Made by a program: the position numbers and the translations under genes. DNA of 64,000 nucleotides, taken from positions 27,051,001-27,115,000 of the forward strand of contig CANTUV010000037.1 of NCBI GenBank assembly GCA_947685225.1, written 5' to 3'. The notes under the pieces are model-generated. The model saw only the letters and a list, made by a program, of their open reading frames with translations, ran no database searches and was not told the DNA's origin. Shown here one piece after another: positions 55,574 to 64,000 of this stretch (position 1 is the first letter of the stretch; every line of letters begins with the position of its first letter). This DNA is from Garcia nutans. Taxonomy: Eukaryota; Streptophyta; Magnoliopsida; Malpighiales; Euphorbiaceae.

Positions 55574-57250
55574 TTGTGTGATGTTTCTCCTGATGGTTAC
55601 ATACATTCAAATGGCAGTTATATGAGCATATTTAATATTAATTCTGTTAACACACAATCATTAAATTTGGGAACAATTAAAAATCCTAAAAACATCAGCA
55701 TAGCATCCGACCTTACTCTTGATGAGAGAGAGAGATTTGAAAAAATATTCAAAAAATATGAAGAAGTGTTTGCTTGGTCTTATGAGGATATGCCTGGGAT
55801 AGATCGAGACATAGCCGAGCATCATATTCCTACTTACACTCACATTAAGCTTGTCAAACAAAAGCTTAGGCGACTAAGACCTGAGTGGGCTGAATTGGTT
55901 AAAGAAGAGGTCACTAAGCAAACACAAGTGAAGTTCCTTGAAGTGATAGAATATCCAGATTGGTTAGCCAACATAGTACCTGTGGCAAAGAAAGATGGAA
56001 GGAAAAGGGTCTGCGTGGACTATAGAGATTTAAACAAAGCTTCCCCTAAGGATAATTTTTCTTTACCTCATATAGATGTTTTCATTGATAGTGCAGCCTC
56101 TAGAGTGCTACACTCGTTTGTAGATGGATTTTCCGGATACAATCAAGTGTTAATGGCCCAAGAGGATAAAGCCAAAACTGCCTTCACTACTACATGGGGT
56201 ATATTTTGTTATAGGGTGATGCCTTTCGGCTTAAAGAATGCTGGAGCAACCTACCAAAGGATGGCCACCACACTATTTCATGACATGATGCACAAAGAAG
56301 TTGAAGTATATGTTGATGATATGATGGTGAAGTCGGATACAAGGGAGCAACACTTCCAAAACTTAGAATTATTCTTCGATAGAGCTTTGAAGTATAAGCT
56401 AAGATTAAACACGAAGAAATGTGTATTCGGTGTTACTTCAGGAAAATTGTTGGGACATGTAATTGGTTCGAATGGTATTGAGATAGATCCTGACAAAGTT
56501 AAAGCAATCAGGGATATGCCAGCCCCAAAGACGGAGAGAGAAGTTCGGGGATTCATTGGTAAACTGCAGTACATTAGCAGATTTATAGCAAAGCTCACAA
56601 CAATCTATGAGCCTATCTTCAAATTGCTTAGAAAGAATCAGCTGGTCGTATGGAACGAAGAATGTCAAAAGGCCTTTGACCGAATAAAAGAGTATTTGTT
56701 GAATCCACCTATTTTGAAACCACCTAAACCCGTAAAACCTCTATTACTATACTTAGCAGTAGAAGAAGAGTCGATAGGAGCCATGCTAGCCCAAGCAGAT
56801 GAGTCGGGGATTGAGCATGCCGTTTACTATTTGAGTAGAAAGCTTCTACCTTATGAAATTAAGTATAGCATCATCGAAAAGACATGTATAGCCATGGTTT
56901 GGACTTCTAAGAAGTTGCGGCATTACTTTCAATCATATAGTGTGCAAGCAATTTCCAGGTTGGATCCAATGAAATACTTGAGGGAGACACCCTCTTTAAT
57001 TGGGAAATATGGTCGATGGTTGATAATATTGGAAGACTTTGAGATTGAATATGTAACCAGGAAAACAATCAAGGGTAGAACAGTGGCAGAATTCCTGGCT
57101 CAACAACCATTACCAGAAAGTGAAGAGGTAATCTTGGAATTTCTAGATGAACATTTAGAAGTAATTGAAGTACAAGGGTGGAAAATGTATTTTGATGGAG
57201 CGGTAAATAGGAAAGGAGCAGGTTTGGGAGTTATACTAGAATCGCCCGAA
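55574..57250 (+). pseudogene. Reverse transcriptase and first RNase H of element U
   Basis: In frame with protease after the TAG at 55571. RT motifs in order: VAKKDGRKRVCVDYRDLNKA, SFVDGFSGYNQVLMAQEDKA, MPFGLKNAGATYQRM and the catalytic YVDDMMVKS (56308). The thumb reads GKLLGHVIGSNGIEIDPDKV. RNase H follows with LLYLAVEEESIGAMLAQADE, LSRKLLPYEIKYSIIEKTC and WTSKKLRHYFQ. The tether then leads to the second RNase H, starting WKMYFDGAVNRKGAGLGVI at about 57178. RT is intact through its catalytic residues. A usual gag-pol arrangement would make this by readthrough, splicing or a single frame. Confidence 0.9.
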
Positions 57251-57989
57251 GGGGGAACTCATCCCTTTAGCCAAAAAGTTGAAATTTAGGGCAACCAATA
57301 ATATGGTGGAGTACGAAGCTTGTATTTTCGGTTTGGAAACCCTAATGATTATGAAGGTGGATAAGTTGGAAGTTTATGGTGATTCATTGCTAGTAGCATC
57401 CCAAGTAAATGGAAAGTGGGAGTTGAAAGAGGAAAAATTAAAACCACACCACCGTTACCTGACCATGATGAAGAAGAATTTTAAGGAGTGTAGGTTTATA
57501 CATCTGTCAAGAGAAGAAAATCAGATGGCTGATGCCCTAGCCACATTAGCTTCGGTATGGGAAAATCCTGCCAGCCTATTCCTTAAGCCTCTGATCTTGA
57601 CCAGTTCATCAACTCCTTGCTATGAATATGAGACAAACATGGAAGTTGATACGGACCATGATGCATGGTATGATACTATAAGGCGATTTTTGGAGGAAAG
57701 AGAATACCCGCCGGAGGCAACAAAGAAAGAGAGAAGAGCCATAAGGAGGTGGTCATTGCAATACATCACCTTCCATGGAGAGTTATACCGAAGATGGCCT
57801 GATGGAGTGCATTTGAGATGTTTAAGAAAGCCTGAAATGGAGCGCATCATGTCTGAAATACATGCGGGAAGTTGTGGTCCGCACATGAGTGGTTTGGCCC
57901 TAGTTAAGAAGATTATCCGACAAGGTTACTATTGGTTGACCATGGAGAAAGACTGTATTGAATTTGTAAAGAAGTGCCAGCAATGTTAG
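57251..57989 (+). pseudogene. Second RNase H (C-terminal part) and integrase finger of U
   Basis: A run of five G at 57251-57255 shifts the frame; S has four G at the matching place and stays open. Downstream in the new frame: ATNNMVEYEACIFGLETL, VYGDSLLVASQVNGKWELKE and HLSREENQMADALATLAS, the Asp/Glu-bearing motifs of the archaeal-type RNase H that marks the Tat lineage. Next is the integrase HHCC finger: E-I-H-A-G-S-C-G-P-H-M-S-G, then GYYWLTMEKDC and KKCQQC. A TAG at 57987 follows the finger; S has CAG there, so the stop is a C-to-T change. Confidence 0.85.
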
Positions 57990-58910
57990 ATGTATGGTAA
58001 CTTGAATCATATGCCTCCTGAAGAATTGCATTCAATGTCTTCACTCTGGCCATTTGCCACCTGGGGTATTGACATTATAGGAGAAATACATCCGACAGCC
58101 TCAAACGGTCACCGTTTCATTGTAGTAGCAGTTGATTATTTTTCAAAATGGGTCAAAGCTGAATCCTTCAACAAGTTGGTTGCAAGTCAAATGGCTAGGT
58201 TTATCGAAAAGAATCTCATCTGCAGATATGGGGTCCCGCACAGTGTGATATCAAACAACGGGGTACAGTTTCAAGGAGCAGTTAAGGATTTATTCTCCAA
58301 GTACAAAATCCATCATCATCGGTCCTCTCCTTATAGACCAAAGGCTAATGGTGCCGTGGAGGCAACAAACAAGACAATTAAGCAAATTCTGTCCAAGATG
58401 ACCAAGACTTGCAGGGACTGGTCGAAAATGCTTCCCTTTGCTTTATGGGGATATAGGACGAGTGTGCGAACACCTATTGGGATGACACCGTTCTCTTTGG
58501 TTTATGGGATGGAAGCGGTATTGCCAATTGAAATTGAGATCAAGTCATTGAGAGTAGTCTTGGAAGCGGAGCTACCTGAAACGGAATGGGTAATAAGCAG
58601 ATACACACAGTTAGCTCTACTGGAAGAGAGAAGGTTAAAGGCACTATATCATCACCAACTATATCAAAAGAAGATAGCTCAGGCCTACAATAGAAGGGTC
58701 AAGGTTAGAAAATTCAGAGTTGGGGATTTGGTGTTGAAGCAATGTAAGCCTAATGTATCTGATCCAAGAGGGAAGTTCAGACCTAGCTGGGAAGGGCCAT
58801 ATGTCGTGAAACAGGTCATGAGCAAAGGTGCGGTGAAGTTATCAGACATGGACGGGAATGAATTTAGTGAGCCAGTAAATATTGACAGGTTGAAGAAGTT
58901 TTATGTATGA
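57990..58910 (+). pseudogene. Integrase core and C-terminus of element U
   Basis: Same frame as the finger. Core motifs: TWGIDIIGEIHP (first Asp), VISNNGVQFQGAVKDLF and SPYRPKANGAVEATNKTIKQ (Glu). The second catalytic Asp is Asn in U: AAC at 58254-58256 where S and most integrases have D-N-G. The GPY/F-like tail is recognisable in FRPSWEGPYVVKQVMSKGAV followed by LSDMDGNEFSEPVNIDRLKK and the stop at 58908. No chromodomain follows, as expected for Tat. The protein would insert cDNA in the nucleus; this copy should not catalyse that because of the Asn. Confidence 0.9.
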
Positions 58911-59316
58911 AAAATAAAAAAGAGAGAGCTCGCTAGGTTGAAAACACAAAAAGGGTGGCATAGGCAAAAATTAGAGCAGTCCGCTAGTTCCGAAAACCCG
59001 AAAGGGCGGGCTAGGCAACAATTAGGGCTAATGAGAGAAAATAGTCAATTAGAAAACCTAAAAGGGCTAATTGGCAACAAGAGTGATCTTGTGTATGCTG
59101 GCTTTATGTTTGGTTGTTCCCCAATTTAATAAAATAGAATTAATAATTAAATTTGTTCTATGTGCACTGTTATAAGTATTTGACTAGATATGGATGAAAT
59201 AAATAATCATAATTGCAAAAGGTGATGACAAATTATCAATGGAAAAGAAGCATCTTTTATTACTTTAGTTATTTTTCATCCTAACAAAACACTTTCTGAA
59301 TTGACAAATGTAAAAT
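58911..59316 (+). repeat. Repeat modules and spacer after pol of U
   Basis: 58929-59080 holds three modules of the 'CTAGGTTGAAAAC...AAAGGG(C)...CTAGGCAA' type as in S. A stretch with 'gtgtatgctggctttatgtttgg' (here shortened: TGCTGGCTTTATG) and 'ccccaatttaataaaat' follows, conserved with S at 33225-33270, and could hold the 3' end signals of both the element and the converging antisense gene. Confidence 0.55.
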
Positions 59317-59715
59317 CTATGGCAGTCGATAAGTGTAATGTGCAGGCCAACTTTGCCTTAACCGATCCAAGTAGGCTTTAGTCAAGCAAGGCATGTCTAG
59401 GTCAGGTGCAAAGTCATAATCATGAGACTCAGCTCCATACTGACGCCCAAGTCGGCGAGGATCATAGCATGTACCTTGACGAAGAGCAGCAAGAGGAACG
59501 TACATCAAGTATGTCCGCATGGTGATACGAGAAATCTTCCACCAAGGTACCAACCAACGGATATTGACTTTAGAGCATGAGTGGATCTAGTCAACCCAGT
59601 CAGCATCTGAAGAAGCAGAATGGAGTAGCTTCCTAGCAGAATGATGACGTGGCAGGTATCTGGCAAAATCCATGGAGAGAGTATCAAGAAAACAGAGAAG
59701 CTCCTGAAGCCAAAT
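59317..59715 (-). pseudogene. Antisense gene 2 remnant in U (last exon only)
   Basis: The minus strand encodes FARYLPRHHSARKLLHSAS, WWKISRITMRTYLMYVPLA and LDMPCLTKAYLDRLRQSW up to the stop at 59317, closely matching S 33450-33851. A CTTCACAG acceptor lies at about 59716. The first exon and its TATA box are absent: beyond the intron modules (59750-59850) the sequence goes directly to the tail of antisense gene 1. The exon is more conserved than the random spacer around it, which supports a former coding role. Confidence 0.6.
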
Positions 59716-59950
59716 CTGTGAAGAAAGAATTAAGAAAAAAAAAAGAAAAAAAGTCCGCTGAGTTGAAAACCCGCAAGGGCAGCTTAGGCAAAAATTAGGA
59801 CAGCTCACTAGTTTCGAAAACCCACATGGGCAGACTAGGCAAAAGTTAGAGCAACGAAAAAAAATATACAAAAAAAATTACAGTAAAGAGGAAAATTGTA
59901 TATTTTTCATTATTGTACAATGTTTTACAATTGCTACAATATTTGCATAT
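59716..59950 (-). repeat. Intron modules of antisense gene 2 in U
   Basis: Two to three modules with GAAAACCC, AAGGGCAG and TTAGGCAAAA halves, then an AT-rich spacer. The donor side of this intron is deleted relative to S. Confidence 0.5.
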
Positions 59951-59952
59951 CA

Positions 59953-60500
59953 CTAAGAGGGTGGTGGAAGGTCACCAAATAAAGACTTGAAAAAGTCATC
60001 GCCTGTTAGAGGAGGGGGCAAATTACTCATCACGGGATCATCCGAAGCAGAAGTACTGAAACCCCTATTGCCTTGGAGTTCCGATTTGTCATGGTCCTCA
60101 TCAGAAGCAGACGAAAGGATCTCATGGTCAACAGTCTGGGGGTCTCTCAATGAAGAAGCACCGGGATCCCTCATTCCTTGAAATCAGAAATCACGGAAAT
60201 TTTGTTCGGATTGGTGATATAAACTTTCAAAATGAGAAGCCTGCTGACGACTTGTAGCCAACTCTTCTTAAAGTTTCTTATTTTGTTCTTCAAGCATCCG
60301 CTGTGAGCCAAGAAGGAAAAGGTAAGAGCATACATAATCATGCATACATATAGCATAAACTATTATGAAATAAGGAACGTACCAGGTAGTTCATATCAAT
60401 ACCCTGCGGATGAGATGGCATATCTGGCAGGCTAGAATGAGCAAACGAAGGGGCAGTGAAAAAAGGTCCAGCCTCTTGATCAAATGAGCCAACAGCCTGC
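59953..60500 (-). pseudogene. Antisense gene 1 remnant in U (last two exons of the plant mobile domain gene)
   Basis: Minus strand. The last exon ends GDDFFKSLFGDLPPPS with its stop at 59953, as in S (GDDFFIALFDDLPPPS). The preceding exon (about 60498-60391) reads AVGSFDQ-like to MPSHPQGIDMNYL before a GTACGT donor. The plant mobile domain core and the promoter are gone: sequence of an Athila LTR starts at about 60551. A stop near 60270 also breaks the tail. Its match to S fixes the strand and the exon limits of the gene. Confidence 0.65.
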
Positions 60501-60550
60501 AATAATCATTAAAGAATCAAAGGAAGGAAAAGCAGTTGCAAGGGAAAAGT

Positions 60551-60940
60551 GGTTAAAGTGCAAAAAAATCCCTTGGAAGATCAAAACAAGGAAAGAAGAG
60601 CATGAATCAAGCAAGACATGGTAAAGCCAAATTGAGCTTAGCCGTGTCACCTCAAAAGAAATTTTGGCAGAATATGACATGGGCAGGCGACACGGCCAAG
60701 CCACTGATCGTGTCTCACCTAAAGGACAAAGTCAAGAAGGACAAGCAAAGAAAGAAAAGAAATAGTAGGTGACGCTGGCAGGCAACATGGCCAAGCCACC
60801 GGCTGTGTCCCATCCTAAGCCTAGAACAAAGAAAAACTAAAGAAAAGACACAGAAGCTGACACACCCAGGAGACATGGCCAAGCCACTGGCCGTGTCACT
60901 CCCATCTTCAAAGAACAAAGAAGACCCCGATCTCCGAGGG
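60551..60940 (+). repeat. Athila LTR fragment inside element U
   Basis: 'agtgcaaaaaaatcccttgg' starts a match to 2267-2700 of the Athila LTR, including GAAGATCAAAAC, AAGCAAGACATGG and four dyads of the ACACGGCCAAGCCACTGG type. Both ends are internal to the LTR, so it is not a simple insertion. It replaces the region that in S holds most of antisense gene 1. Frames on the minus strand across the dyads are not genes. Confidence 0.75.
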
Positions 60941-61019
60941 TGAAGATCCATTATGAGGGTGAAGAATCACAATGCATAGAACATCCGGAGCAGTTAGACT
61001 TCTCAACTGATAAAAGGTT
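60941..61019. other. Unassigned spacer in U
   Basis: About 80 bases between the Athila scrap and the minisatellites; nothing recognisable. Confidence 0.3.
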
Positions 61020-61375
61020 AGTTAAATTCATTCTCGGATCCAAGTACTCAATCTCGGGTCTAAGTACTCAAATCGAATTCAACCCAATCCCGGGTCCAAG
61101 CACCCAAATCAATTCAAGCTCGGGTCCAAGTACCCAATCTTTGGTCCAAGTGCCCAATCTCGGATCCAAGTGCCCAATCTTGGGTCCAGGTACCCAAATC
61201 AAATCAATTTAGGGCCGAGTATCCCAATACAGTTAGGATAGAGTATCCCAACCCAGTTTAGGATCGAGTGTCCAAATCCAGTTAGGATCGAGTATCCAAA
61301 TCCAGTTTAGGATCGAGTATCCGAATCCAGATAGGATCGAGTATCCGAGTCTAGTTTAGGATCGAGTATCCAAAA
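61020..61375 (+). repeat. Two short minisatellites in the 3' region of U
   Basis: 61030-61205 carries about nine units of 18-22 bases like GGGTCCAAGTACCCAATCT. 61212-61375 carries about seven units of 23-26 bases like AGGATCGAGTATCCAAATCC. Both share the (G)GGTCC/GGATC...(A)CCC/TCC layout of the larger array downstream, suggesting that all three come from one ancestral motif. S lacks these two arrays. Confidence 0.8.
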
Positions 61376-62395
61376 CTCTCTCGGGTCCAGAACCCAAAAT
61401 TTTTCTTAGGTCCAGAATCTAAAATCTCCCTTGAGTCTAGAACTCGAACCGGGTCCAGAACCCAAATTTTCCTAAGGTCCAGAACCTAGAATTATCCTTG
61501 AGTCTAGAACTCGAACCGGGTCCAAAACCCAAATTTTCTTTAGGTCCAGAACCTAGAATTATCCTTGAGTCCAGAACTCGAACCGGGTCCAGAACCCAAA
61601 TTTTTCTTAGGTCCAAAACCTAGAATTATCCTTGAGTCCAGAACTCGAACCAGGTCCAGAACCCAAATTTTCATTAGGTCAAGAACCTAGATTATCCTTG
61701 ACTCTAGAACTCGAACCGGGTCCAGAACCCAAATTTTTCTTAGGTCCAGAACCTAGAATTATCCTTGAGTCCAGAACTAAAATCGGGTCCAGAACCCAAG
61801 TTTACCATTAGGTCCAGAACCTAGAATTATCTTTAAGTCCAGAACTTAGCTCGGGTCCAGAACCCAAATTTTTCTTAGGTCCAGAACCTAGAATTGTCCT
61901 TGAGTCCAGAACCCAAGTTTACCATTAGGTCTAGAACCTAGAATTGTCCTTGAGTCCAGAACTCGAACCGGGTCCAGAACCCAAATTTTCCTTAGGTCTA
62001 GAACCTAGAATATCCCTTGAGTTTAGAACTCAAACCGGGTCCAGAACCCAAATTTTCCTTAGGTCCAGAACCTAGAATTATCCTTGAGTCCAGAACTCGA
62101 ACCGGGTCCAGAACCTAAATTTTCCTTAGGTCAAGAACCTAGAATTATCCTTGAGTCTAGAACTCGAATCGGGTCCAAAACCCAAATTTTCCTTAGGTCC
62201 AGAACCTAGAATTATCCTTGAGTCCAGAACTCGAACCGGGTCCAGAACCCAAATTTTTCTTAGGTCCAGAACCTAGAATTATCCTTGAGTCCAGAACTCG
62301 ACCCGGGTCCAGAACCCAAATTTTCCTTAGGTCCAGAAGCTAGAATTATCCTTGAATCCAGAACTCGAACAGGGTCAAGAACCCAAAACCTCAAC
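61376..62395 (+). repeat. Large minisatellite in the 3' untranslated region of U
   Basis: About fifteen units of 67 bases, each of three parts: CGGGTCCAGAACCCAAATTT, AGGTCCAGAACCTAGAATTA and TGAGTCCAGAACTCGAAC. Units are much more alike than in S, so this array has been homogenised or expanded more recently. Within each part GGTCCAGAACC is close to a palindrome (GGT.C.G.ACC). It ends about 60 bases before the polypurine tract. Confidence 0.9.
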
Positions 62396-62458
62396 CGTTT
62401 CATCAAAAATTAAGTCTTATTGCTTTTCACTCTCTTTCACTAAGGTTTCAGATTATTC

Positions 62459-62473
62459 AAGCAGGAGGCAAAT
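62459..62473 (+). other. Polypurine tract of element U
   Basis: AAGCAGGAGGCAAAT lies immediately before the LTR start TGTAGACCC. Confidence 0.7.
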
Positions 62474-62650
62474 TGTAGACCCTTAATTTTTGACCCAATC
62501 CGGTCCAATATGTTTTATTTAGTCTAAAATAATTTTTGCTAATTTTTATTAATAAAAAATAAAAATAAACAAATCAAAATAAAAAAAATAAAAATAAAAA
62601 TCAGAGTCGAAAAAATTGGCAGCGAAAAATTGTCACGCGGGCCCGTGGGC

Positions 62651-62683
62651 ATTTCGCCCGCAGGAAATTCCTGCGGGCGAAAT
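62651..62683. repeat. Perfect 16-bp hairpin in the U 3' LTR
   Basis: ATTTCGCCCGCAGGAA and its exact reverse complement are separated by one base. Two weaker hairpins of the same design (62693-62730 and 62724-62763) follow. Confidence 0.9.
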
Positions 62684-62951
62684 CACTGTACTATTTCGCA
62701 CGCAGAAATTTTCTGCCTGCGAGGCTATTTCGCACGTAGAAATTTTCTACCTGCAAAATAGCTTACGGGCCCGCTCCGCGCTCGCTGCCGCAGCCAGCTG
62801 CAGCAGATTTTTTCTCCAGCGCAGTTTTTCCGCAGCAGTTTTTTCAGCAGCGCAAATTTTTTGAAACCTAATCCAATTAGGTTTTGGTTTCTTTTTTTAT
62901 TTATTAATATTACTTACCTTAACTAATTAGGAATAAACAACCTCAAACCAC

Positions 62952-62959
62952 TATAAATA
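62952..62959 (+). promoter_or_regulatory. TATA box of the U 3' LTR
   Basis: TATAAATA in the context CCACTATAAATAAGG, about 185 bases after the hairpins, as in the other Tat-like LTRs. Confidence 0.55.
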
Positions 62960-64000
62960 AGGATCAAAGGCAATTAATTTAAAGGAGGCAAAAAATCCAA
63001 GAGTAGTTTGGAAATTTTGAAACCAAATCAAGGAAGGAAAAGAAGAAATTCAATTCAACTCTTTTCTGGAGCAGGAGCAGCATGATTTAGAGGATTCGAA
63101 GGCAAAAAAGGCTTGCCTTTGGAGCTAGTTCATCCAAGAAGAAATGTTTTTGGAGAAATCATCAAAAGAAGGTATGTGTTAATTAATTTTCTTTAATTGT
63201 TTTCTTTACACAGTAGCAAATTTATGAAATCAAAATTAAAAACCTTTGAACTTTAATTTAGTTTTTCTAAAGCCAAAAAACCTTATTTTGTTACTCTTTT
63301 TTTTCCAAAAAGACTTAAAATTATTATTTTTTCTTCTTAAAAACCTTAAAACTCTAATTGAACATATTCTTCAACAAAACCAAAATCAAATTCTGTTTTT
63401 TTCAAAACTTTAAACTTGGTACTTTTTCATTCAAAAAGCCTTAAAAAACATATTTTCTACTTATAAAAACTTTAATTTATTTGTTTAAATTCATAAAACT
63501 TCATGAAATTATCAAATTGATTTCCAAATTCTTAAAAATTATTCACCACCCGAGACCCTAAATTCCAAAATATCAAATCCAAATTCAACTTCCAAAATTC
63601 AAAATAATGAACACTAACTCTTTTAAAACCTTAAACCCTAATTTTTATGAACCCTAATCCTTTTAAAACATAAAAACATAAAAACCTAAGTTTACACAGT
63701 AGCTTAGGAACCCAAAAACCAAAAATCACAAATTAAAGTATTTTAAAGTGTTTAAAACCCTAGTTTCATGATATCATCATTCAAACCTTAATTTTGTTAA
63801 TCAAAGAGTCTTACCAACCCTTTAAAACATAAAACCCTAATTTATTTTAATTTCATAAAAAGTCATAGTAGCCATAATTGAACTTTTATTTGCTTTATTC
63901 AATTCCATACTTGATTATACTTTGATTTATTTCTTATGCTTTAATTTATTTAATTTCAATACTTGATTTATTTAATTTATCATGGATGGATGTTTATTTT

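Larger units (their letters stand above)
50284..64000 (+). mobile_element. Element U: nearly full-length Tat-like retrotransposon
   Basis: Layout: 5' LTR without its first ~980 bases (50284-51482), primer site, 1-kb leader, gag-pro (52536-55573), pol (55574-58910) with RT, RNase H, second RNase H and integrase, then 3.5 kb with antisense-gene remnants, an Athila LTR scrap and minisatellites, polypurine tract and 3' LTR (from 62474, cut by the window end). The second RNase H between the first RNase H and integrase is the mark of the Tat/Ogre lineage. The LTRs are very similar (few differences over the shared 545 bases, mostly a short length change near 50505/63665), so U is one of the younger insertions here despite its coding lesions. 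Confidence 0.9.
62474..64000 (+). repeat. 3' LTR of element U, cut by the window end
   Basis: It starts TGTAGACCCTTAATTTTTG. Order: A-rich tract (62540-62605), perfect and near-perfect hairpins (62605-62770), GC-rich CAG-type stretch (62765-62850), TATA box, then the AAACCCTAA-rich stretch (63600-63845). 63456-64000 matches the 5' LTR from 50284. The end is outside the window. Confidence 0.9.

Noticed and set aside
61376..62395. Possible CRISPR-like array
   Set aside because: There are no unique spacers: the whole 67-base unit repeats. The setting is a plant retrotransposon 3' region.

Overview
The window looks like gene-poor, repeat-dense heterochromatin of a flowering plant, probably a eudicot. 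It is very AT-rich. Apart from one captured host-gene exon, almost everything that can be identified is LTR retrotransposon of the Ty3/Gypsy superfamily: Tat/Ogre-like, Athila-like, and chromovirus-like LTRs whose ends read TGTAA...TTACA. No intact autonomous gene, tRNA or rRNA is visible. No genus is named because nothing in the sequence fixes one.

Left part (1-19931). A deleted Athila-like element (+ strand) ends at 3891 and sits inside the 3' LTR of a minus-strand element X (3892-9958). X in turn sits inside the gag of a minus-strand Tat-like element, called W here. Pieces of W resurface at 9959-10381, 15365-15551 and 17487-18317. Two Tat-like solo LTRs split W: 10387-15364 with the perfect 5-bp duplication TCCAC, and 15552-17486. 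The first of these is itself split by a chromovirus-type solo LTR (10741-13721). A deleted minus-strand Gypsy remnant follows (18318-19931).

Middle (19932-45374). A chromovirus-type LTR is interrupted by an inverted relative (21472-24402) and then by a Tat-like element T. T's 5' LTR carries three head-to-tail copies of a 1259-bp segment (25041-28817) that includes the LTR TATA box. Another Tat-like element, S (29228-40866), lies inside the LTR of T, and a solo LTR (40886-44342, perfect CAAGT duplication) lies in the remaining tail. S has a pol pseudogene followed, on the opposite strand, by two intron-containing genes, each with its own TATA box. One clearly encodes a plant mobile domain protein; the other resembles DUF7745-type proteins. 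A minisatellite and the 3' LTR follow.

Right part (45375-64000). An Athila gag scrap, two LTR fragments, a captured first exon of a MOS11-like gene (47715-48040) and the end of a CACTA transposon (to 50283) precede the most complete element, U (50284 to beyond the window). U carries in order: 5' LTR (front missing), primer-binding site, leader, gag, CCHC-like finger, protease, G-patch-like segment, RT, RNase H, a second RNase H, integrase, remnants of the same two antisense genes, an inserted Athila LTR scrap, three adjoining minisatellites, polypurine tract and 3' LTR. U is broken by several stops, two frameshifts and loss of one integrase catalytic aspartate. It could only have moved recently with proteins supplied in trans.

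The most interesting material is the antisense gene pair carried by the Tat-like elements, the triplicated LTR promoter in T, and the dyad-rich hairpin cassettes that recur at similar places in unrelated LTRs.
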